A DNA stretch of 64,000 nt, from assembly GCA_016212665.1 (NCBI GenBank), contig JACREZ010000034.1:124001-188000 (forward strand), written 5' to 3'. A model generated the notes under the pieces. That model saw only the letters and a program-made list of their open reading frames with translations. It had not been told where the DNA came from and did no database searches. The position numbers were made by a program, and so were the translations under genes. The number at the start of each line of letters is the position of its first letter. The stretch's first letter is position 1. The DNA is from Ignavibacteriota bacterium (lineage in GTDB: Bacteria; Bacteroidota; Ignavibacteria; UBA10030; SZUA-254). Below are positions 58,595 through 64,000 of this stretch, in pieces.

Positions 58595-59923
58595 ATGCTA
58601 AGGAAAAAAATTATTATCATGGGCGCCGCAGGGAGAGACTTTCACAATTTCAATACAGTATTTCGTGATAACGAACTGTATGATGTGGTGGCTTTTACTG
58701 CAACCCAAATTCCGAATATTGACGGAAGAAAATATCCCGCCGAACTTGCCGGACGATTATATCCGAACGGCATCCCTATTTACCCCGAATCTGATTTGAA
58801 CAAATTGATTACCGACTTTCAGGCAGATGAAGTTGTGTTCGCCTACTCCGATGTTGCGCACCAATATGTCATGGATAAAGCATCACAGGTGATGGCGGCA
58901 GGCGCAGATTTCAAAGTGCTTGGCGCGCGACCGACAATGATTAAAAGCAAAGTCCCTGTCATCGCTGTTGTTGCGGTGAGAACGGGTTCAGGAAAAAGTC
59001 AGACATCGCGGAAAGTATGTAAAATTCTTCGAGAGAAAGGAAAGCGCGTTGTCGCGATCCGCCACCCGATGCCGTACGGCGATTTGATGAAGCAGGTCGT
59101 TGAGCGGTTTGCAACGCTTGATGATTTGGTGAAGTACGATTGTACCGTCGAAGAAATGGAAGAGTACGAACCGCATATTGTCAACGGCGGTGTTATTTAC
59201 TCCGGCGTTGATTATGAAAAGATTGTTCGTGAAGCGGAGAAAGAAGCCGACGTGATTGTGTGGGATGGAGGCAACAATGACATGTCGTTCTATAAACCGG
59301 ATTTGACAATTACCGTTGCTGACCCGCATCGCCCTGGACATGAAATTTCGTATTATCCCGGTGCGGCAAACATTCGCCTTGCTGATGTTATCGTTATCAA
59401 TAAAATTGATTCGGCAACGAGGGAAAATATTGACATCGTTCGGAAGAACATCCGCGAAGTCAATCCCGATGCAATCGTGATTGAAGGCGCATCTCCGATT
59501 ACTGTTGATGACGAGAGTGTCATTCGTGGTAAACGTGTGTTGGTTGTCGAAGATGGTCCCACACTTACACACGGTGAAATGAAATACGGCGCCGGAATTA
59601 TTGCCGCAAGCAAGTTTGGCGCTTCGGCTGTCATTGACCCGCGTCCGTGGGTTGTCAACTCGATTGCGGATACTTTTAAAAAATACCCGTACATCGGAAC
59701 TCTGTTGCCTGCAATGGGTTACGGCGGAAAGCAAATCCAGGATTTGGAAGATACTATCAATCGGGTAGATTGCGACTCAGTCATCATCGGCACGCCGATT
59801 GACCTGCGCAGAATCATCAAGATTAACAAGCCGTCGGTGCGCGTCACGTACGAGTTGGATGAAATTGCCAAACCGGACTTGAACGAAATTCTGACGGATT
59901 TTTTACAGAAACATTCAAAATAA
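58595..59923 (+). CDS. P-loop GTPase of the cyclic 2,3-diphosphoglycerate synthetase type
   Basis: A 442-residue cytoplasmic protein. The N-terminal ~130 residues form a Rossmann-like domain (IIIMGAAGRDFHNFN); the central part is a P-loop domain (AVRTGSGKSQTSRKV, VIWDGGNNDMSF, VIVINKID). It resembles archaeal cyclic 2,3-diphosphoglycerate synthetases, but bacterial versions are of unknown role and often lie beside carbamoyl-transfer genes, as here. It precedes the ornithine carbamoyltransferase with a REP-like element between. Confidence 0.8.
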   Translation: MLRKKIIIMGAAGRDFHNFNTVFRDNELYDVVAFTATQIPNIDGRKYPAELAGRLYPNGIPIYPESDLNKLITDFQADEVVFAYSDVAHQYVMDKASQVMAAGADFKVLGARPTMIKSKVPVIAVVAVRTGSGKSQTSRKVCKILREKGKRVVAIRHPMPYGDLMKQVVERFATLDDLVKYDCTVEEMEEYEPHIVNGGVIYSGVDYEKIVREAEKEADVIVWDGGNNDMSFYKPDLTITVADPHRPGHEISYYPGAANIRLADVIVINKIDSATRENIDIVRKNIREVNPDAIVIEGASPITVDDESVIRGKRVLVVEDGPTLTHGEMKYGAGIIAASKFGASAVIDPRPWVVNSIADTFKKYPYIGTLLPAMGYGGKQIQDLEDTINRVDCDSVIIGTPIDLRRIIKINKPSVRVTYELDEIAKPDLNEILTDFLQKHSK

Positions 59924-59933
59924 CAACACAACA

Positions 59934-60043
59934 TGTCATTACGAATCCCACTTCAGCCAACGGCTCGTAGAGTGGGTGAGGAATCTCTTTCAGTTCAAGT
60001 GAGAGATTCCTCACCCCTGATAAATCAGGGGATTCGGAATGAC
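59934..60043. repeat. 110-base REP-like element with nested hairpins
   Basis: The ends GTCATTACGAATCCC and GGATTCGGAATGAC are inverted with mismatches. Inside are GTGAGGAATCTCT / AGAGATTCCTCAC (exact, 13 bases) and CCCCTGA / TCAGGGG. Ends resemble the elements at 47353 and 56273. Confidence 0.8.
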
Positions 60044-60069
60044 GGTACTACTAAAAGAAAAGGAACACC

Positions 60070-60990
60070 ATGAACAAAGATTTTATCAGCATCGCAGATT
60101 GGTCGCCGGACGAACTGTGGCACTTGCTTCTTCTTTCATTGAAGATGAAAGAGTATCCGGCAAATTACAGTGACTCGCTCAAAGGCAAATCGGTCGCGAT
60201 GATTTTTGAAAAGCAATCGCTCCGCACGCACGTTACGTTTGATGTCGGCATCTACCAACTTGGCGGACATTCCATTTATCTCAGTCAGCAAGGAATCAAT
60301 CTCGGGAAGCGCGAATCAATCTATGACGTTGCGAAAAACTTGGAACGTTGGGTTGACGGACTCGTCATCCGCACGTACGCACACAGTAACTGTGTCCAAC
60401 TCGGAAAACACATGTGGTGCCCGGTCGTGAACGCGCTTGATGATATGGAACATCCGTGTCAGGCGATGGGCGATTTCCTCACCATCGTCGAAAATTTCGG
60501 AGAAGTGTCCGGACACAAACTGACGTTTGTCGGAGACGGGAACAACGTTTGCCATTCACTCATGCTTCTTGCGGCAAAACTTGGAATGAACTTCACCGCC
60601 GCAACACCGAAGGGATACGAACCAAACAAGGAAGTCGTAAAGAAAGCGCAGAAGTTTGCAAAAGCATCCGGCGCGAAAATCGAAGTTGTGAACAACCCGA
60701 AAGAGGGCGTGAAAAAATCCGACGTCGTGTATACCGATGTGTGGGCGAGCATGGGACAGGAATCCGAGAAGGATGAGCGTGCAAAGATTTTCAAAGAGTT
60801 TCAGGTGAACGGAAAGTTGATGAACCTCGCGAAAGATTCGGCAATCTTCATGCACTGTCTCCCCGCGCACCGCGGCGAAGAAGTGACCGACGAAGTGATG
60901 GACGGAAAGCAAGCCCGCATTTTTGATGAAGCGGAAAACCGTCTGCACACGCAGAAAGCAATCCTGCATACACTGATGCACGGAGTGTAG
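60070..60990 (+). CDS. argF: Ornithine carbamoyltransferase
   Basis: A 306-residue transcarbamoylase joining carbamoyl phosphate and ornithine to citrulline, or the reverse. The carbamoyl-phosphate loop is SLRTH (usual STRTR), followed by HPCQAMGD, the DVWASMGQES loop (SMG, ornithine binding) and FMHCLPAHRGEEV. These favour ornithine over aspartate as acceptor. It lies directly before carbamate kinase, so a catabolic direction giving ATP is possible; with the pyrB-like gene the block forms a carbamoyl-phosphate hub. The SLRTH variant is the oddity. Confidence 0.88.
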   Translation: MNKDFISIADWSPDELWHLLLLSLKMKEYPANYSDSLKGKSVAMIFEKQSLRTHVTFDVGIYQLGGHSIYLSQQGINLGKRESIYDVAKNLERWVDGLVIRTYAHSNCVQLGKHMWCPVVNALDDMEHPCQAMGDFLTIVENFGEVSGHKLTFVGDGNNVCHSLMLLAAKLGMNFTAATPKGYEPNKEVVKKAQKFAKASGAKIEVVNNPKEGVKKSDVVYTDVWASMGQESEKDERAKIFKEFQVNGKLMNLAKDSAIFMHCLPAHRGEEVTDEVMDGKQARIFDEAENRLHTQKAILHTLMHGV

Positions 60991-60991
60991 C

Positions 60992-61936
60992 GTGTCTCAA
61001 TCGTTGTGTATTGCTGTCGGCGGTAACTCGCTTATCCGCGCCGGGCAGAAAGGAACGATTCCCGAACAATTTGCCAACGCGCATCTCGCCGCCGCAGGTA
61101 TTGCAGAACTTGCGGCGCGCGGGTATCATCTCGTGGTAACGCACGGAAACGGTCCGCAGGTCGGCGCGCAGTTGCTTCGTTCGGAAGCCGGCTCGGCGCA
61201 AACGTATTCGCTCCCGCTCGATATGTGCGATGCGATGACGCAGGGAGAAATCGGCTACATCATGCAGAACAGTTTGCAATCAAATCTGCGTGAACGTGGT
61301 ATCAATCTCCCCGTTGCAACAATAGTTACGCAGGTGATGGTTGATAAAAACGACCCGGCATTTCAGAGACCGACGAAACCAATCGGTCCTTTCTATTCAA
61401 AAGAAATTGCAGATAAAAAAGAGAAAGAACTCGGTTGGAATATCGTGGAAGATGCGGCACGCGGGTACCGCCGCGTTGTTCCTTCGCCCAAGCCGCGCGG
61501 CATTATCGAACTTGAAGCAATCCGCACCTGCGTTGATAACGGAATCTTAGTTATTGCATGTGGCGGCGGAGGAATTCCGGTCATCAGCGAAGACGGACAA
61601 ATTACCGGCAAAGAAGCGGTGATTGATAAAGACCGCGCGTCCGCTCTGCTCGCTTCGTTGTTAAAGTTGAAACGATTTTTAATTTCGACAGAAGTTGAGC
61701 AGGTGTATTTGAATTTCAAGAAACCGAATCAACAGGCAATCAAACTGATGACGGTGACGGAAGCGAAACAACATCTCGCCGACGGACATTTTGCAGAAGG
61801 AAGCATGAAGCCAAAGATTGAAGCGGCTGTTGAATTTATCGAATCAGGCGGCGACGACGCCATCATCACCGACCCGGAACATCTCGTTGCCGCGGTTGAT
61901 GGAAATGCAGGAACCAGAATTGTGAGAGAACAATGA
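60992..61936 (+). CDS. arcC: Carbamate kinase
   Basis: A 314-residue amino-acid-kinase-fold enzyme interconverting carbamoyl phosphate + ADP with carbamate + ATP. GTG 60992 begins 1 base after the previous stop. Seen: IAVGGNSLI, VVTHGNGPQVG, IACGGGGIPVI, DKDRASALLASLL and the terminal AGTRIV. It overlaps pyrB by 4 bases. Confidence 0.95.
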   Translation: MSQSLCIAVGGNSLIRAGQKGTIPEQFANAHLAAAGIAELAARGYHLVVTHGNGPQVGAQLLRSEAGSAQTYSLPLDMCDAMTQGEIGYIMQNSLQSNLRERGINLPVATIVTQVMVDKNDPAFQRPTKPIGPFYSKEIADKKEKELGWNIVEDAARGYRRVVPSPKPRGIIELEAIRTCVDNGILVIACGGGGIPVISEDGQITGKEAVIDKDRASALLASLLKLKRFLISTEVEQVYLNFKKPNQQAIKLMTVTEAKQHLADGHFAEGSMKPKIEAAVEFIESGGDDAIITDPEHLVAAVDGNAGTRIVREQ

Positions 61937-62859
61937 AACTACAACACGTGTACGAAGCACAGCAATTTACACTCCCGAAACTCCTTGAGTTGTTTAATCT
62001 CGCGGATGACATGGAACGAATTGTCAACCGCGGAGGGACGAAAGATTATCAAAACAAAATCATGGCATCGCTGTTTTATGAGCCGTCAACGCGGACGCGG
62101 TTCTCGTTCGAGAGCGCGATGCTTCGTCTCGGCGGCAGTGTCATCTCGACCGAACGCGCACAAGAGTTTTCTTCCGTCATGCTCGGTGAATCGCTTGAAG
62201 ATACCGTTCGTGTCGTCGGGAATTATTCCGATGTCATTGTTCTCCGCTCGAATGAAATTGGCGGAGCGAAACGTGCGGCAGAAGTTTCTTCCGTTCCCGT
62301 TATCAATGCGGGTGATGGAAAAGGCGGTCAGCACCCGACTCAGGCATTGCTCGATTTATATACAATTCAAAAAGAAGTGAAAACGATTGATGGAGTGAAA
62401 GTCGCAATGGTCGGTAACCTTGCGGACGGAAGAACGGTTCGTTCGCTTGCGTATCTCTTAGGAAAGTTCGAGCGGGTGAAGTTGTACTTTGTTGCGCCAC
62501 CTGCGTTGCAAATGAAACAGGATATTCTCGATTATCTCGCGCGGCACAACTGTTGGTTCACCCTCGAATCGGATTTGAAGAAGGTTCTGCCGGAAGTGGA
62601 TGTTCTCTACGTTACGCGCATCGAACAGGAAGTGCTTGACCAGCATGAGAAAATCAACCGGGAAATTGCTTCATCGTTTTTCATCAATGAAGAAATGATG
62701 AACCTTCTTCGCCCAAACGGACTTGTATTGCACCCGTTGCCGCGTCTTAGTGAGATTGATACAAAAGTTGATGCAGACCCGCGCGCCGCGTACTTCCGTC
62801 AAACACGGAACGGCGTGTTAATCCGGATGGCGTTACTTGTTTCGTTGTGGGAACGGTAA
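61933..62859 (+). CDS. pyrB: Aspartate carbamoyltransferase catalytic subunit
   Basis: A 308-residue ATCase: carbamoyl-phosphate motif FYEPSTRTRFSFESAM, GQHPTQALLD, the VTRIEQE strand and LHPLPRLSEI for aspartate binding. It makes N-carbamoyl-aspartate for pyrimidines. No regulatory subunit (PyrI) follows. Its 4-base overlap with carbamate kinase suggests the kinase supplies or removes its carbamoyl phosphate. Confidence 0.94.
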   Translation: MKLQHVYEAQQFTLPKLLELFNLADDMERIVNRGGTKDYQNKIMASLFYEPSTRTRFSFESAMLRLGGSVISTERAQEFSSVMLGESLEDTVRVVGNYSDVIVLRSNEIGGAKRAAEVSSVPVINAGDGKGGQHPTQALLDLYTIQKEVKTIDGVKVAMVGNLADGRTVRSLAYLLGKFERVKLYFVAPPALQMKQDILDYLARHNCWFTLESDLKKVLPEVDVLYVTRIEQEVLDQHEKINREIASSFFINEEMMNLLRPNGLVLHPLPRLSEIDTKVDADPRAAYFRQTRNGVLIRMALLVSLWER

Positions 62860-62866
62860 ACGCGTT

Positions 62867-64000
62867 CTACAATTCTTCCGGCTCTTCAACAGGGTAACGT
62901 TTCGGCGTCTGAACGACGATTGTTGTCCCTTTCCCGACCGCTGAACTGAAGGCAAAACTGCCGCCAATAAGTTTTGCCCGTTCTTTCATTGTGGTCATAC
63001 CTACGCCCGAGGTGGATAATTGCGCCGCGAGCCGTTCCATGTTTATTCCGACTCCGTCATCGGAAACTGTCAGGATAATGGTTGAATCTGTTTCTTCGTA
63101 ATTGACATAGATATTGGTCGCATACGAATGCTTTTCAATATTGTTGAACGCTTCCTGAGTAATACGGAACAGCGCAAGTTCGATTTCAGGAGCCAACCGG
63201 TGAGAAGGTAATCCGGTAAGATGAGCGCGCATCTGTGTTCGTGTACAGAAATCTTCCACTTTACTACGGACTGCCGCGCCGAGTCCGAAATCATCCAGCG
63301 AACTGGGGCGCAGGTTACGGGAAATTCTTTGTATCTCTTTCATTGCATCTCTCAGGGGGTCAAGGATGTGAGAGAGGTTTTTGATGCCATTATTGACTAA
63401 GGGAAGCGTTTTCCGTTCCACCGTTTCGACATGCCCTTTTACGATAAAGAGGGTCTGGTTTACACCGTCGTGGAGTTCGCGGGAAAACCTCATGCGTTCC
63501 GCCTCCTGTGCATCAATAATCTTGCGGGAGATATCCTTGAGTTGCGCCTCCGCCTCTTTTGTTTTGGTTATATCGTGAATAATGAGAAGCGCCGCCGGGA
63601 CGTCGCTATACAAAATCGGGATGCTCGATATTTCCGTGTCAATGATTTTTTCATCGAGCCGTTTCATTTTCAGTTCCGTTGTTTCGAGCGGCAACTGTTT
63701 CCCGGTAAATCTCGATAGTGATGTCACGGCATGTTCGCGGGATTTCTCTTCAACGAAATCCAACACCGATTTCCCCAGCACGTCGTTCATGAACGATGTA
63801 CCGAGAACTTCGACCACCGCCTTGTTCACATACATAAATACATTGCCAATGAGGACCGCCGTCGGGACGGGAGAATATTCCACCATCGCACGAAACCGTT
63901 CTTCATTCTCCCGGAGGAGTTTGTATTTTTCTTCCTGAGATTTGATGAATCGTTTCTGACTGTACATCGTTACGGAAATAAATCCGATGGCGAGCGTAAG
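62867..64000 (-). CDS. PAS/HisKA_3 sensor histidine kinase, 5' part outside the window
   Basis: The minus-strand frame is open to base 64000 and continues beyond it; the last visible residues upstream of Met 63967 (LTLAIGFISVT) form part of a membrane helix, so the true start lies outside. A PAS domain (FRAMVEYSPVPTAVLIGNVFMYVN) is followed by HisKA_3 (ERMRFSRELHDGVNQTLF, His in ELHDG) and an ATPase domain (LFRITQEAFNNIEKHS, SDDGVGIN, GVGMTTMKERA). This is the NarL/LuxR-coupled kinase class; the response regulator is not in the window. Confidence 0.9.
   Translation of the reverse strand, partial: LTLAIGFISVTMYSQKRFIKSQEEKYKLLRENEERFRAMVEYSPVPTAVLIGNVFMYVNKAVVEVLGTSFMNDVLGKSVLDFVEEKSREHAVTSLSRFTGKQLPLETTELKMKRLDEKIIDTEISSIPILYSDVPAALLIIHDITKTKEAEAQLKDISRKIIDAQEAERMRFSRELHDGVNQTLFIVKGHVETVERKTLPLVNNGIKNLSHILDPLRDAMKEIQRISRNLRPSSLDDFGLGAAVRSKVEDFCTRTQMRAHLTGLPSHRLAPEIELALFRITQEAFNNIEKHSYATNIYVNYEETDSTIILTVSDDGVGINMERLAAQLSTSGVGMTTMKERAKLIGGSFAFSSAVGKGTTIVVQTPKRYPVEEPEEL

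Noticed and set aside
58988-59734. Minus-strand 248-codon open frame
   Set aside because: Lies wholly inside the P-loop GTPase gene, which has clear motifs in its own frame.

Overview
The window looks like a chromosomal segment of an anaerobic or facultative, moderately AT-rich member of the Bacteroidota/Chlorobiota (FCB) group, most like the Ignavibacteria. Two secreted proteins end in a type IX secretion (T9SS) C-terminal domain with the 'QNYPNPFNP' motif usual in that clade. Lipoprotein signals, many small palindromic intergenic repeats, a pyruvate:ferredoxin oxidoreductase and a multihaem nitrite reductase fit this placement. No rRNA, tRNA, CRISPR array, phage or intact transposase was seen.

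Region 1 (1-17.3 kb) is a beta-1,3-glucan (laminarin-like) utilisation locus. It holds a carbohydrate-binding lipoprotein, a ROK-type regulator, a GH16 lipoprotein, a GPH-family sugar:cation symporter, a GH17 glucanase, a T9SS-exported array of carbohydrate-binding-like domains without a catalytic domain, a very large GH94/149/161-type phosphorylase and a second GH16 enzyme. Eight copies of one ~160-residue domain are spread over three proteins. Hydrolases would cut the polymer outside, the symporter would import oligosaccharides, and the phosphorylase would cleave them in the cytoplasm. No SusC/SusD pair lies inside the window.

Region 2 (18-35.4 kb) concerns anaerobic redox metabolism: NifJ, a 2051-residue hybrid sensor kinase with about ten PAS and two GAF domains, a dihydroorotate-dehydrogenase-like protein, an Rrf2 regulator with a palindrome downstream, a polyferredoxin membrane protein, a methyltransferase, a hemerythrin-like protein, an octahaem nitrite reductase of the TvNiR type, and an outer-membrane barrel. 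It reads as pyruvate/ferredoxin metabolism plus nitrite or NO handling.

Region 3 (35.5-48 kb) is mixed. It has a DUF3800 protein, a sodium:solute symporter, a DUF433/DUF5615 toxin-antitoxin pair, an ECF sigma/anti-sigma pair followed by a thiol/sulfur operon (OsmC, thioredoxin, DUF1858, FmdB, rhodanese, DUF6132, DUF302), MsrA, a highly diverged sigma-like gene with a zinc-finger anti-sigma-like partner, HicBA, a VapC-like toxin truncated beside a nested palindrome with its antitoxin, and an unrecognised two-gene cassette. This part is rich in short inverted-repeat elements.

Region 4 (48.2-64 kb) has a large Kelch/LamG/cohesin-dockerin-like T9SS protein, a tetR-tolC-adaptor-RND efflux operon, a carbamoyl-phosphate cluster (P-loop GTPase of the cyclic-2,3-diphosphoglycerate-synthetase type, ornithine carbamoyltransferase, carbamate kinase, aspartate carbamoyltransferase), and the 3' part of a PAS/HisKA_3 sensor kinase running off the right edge.
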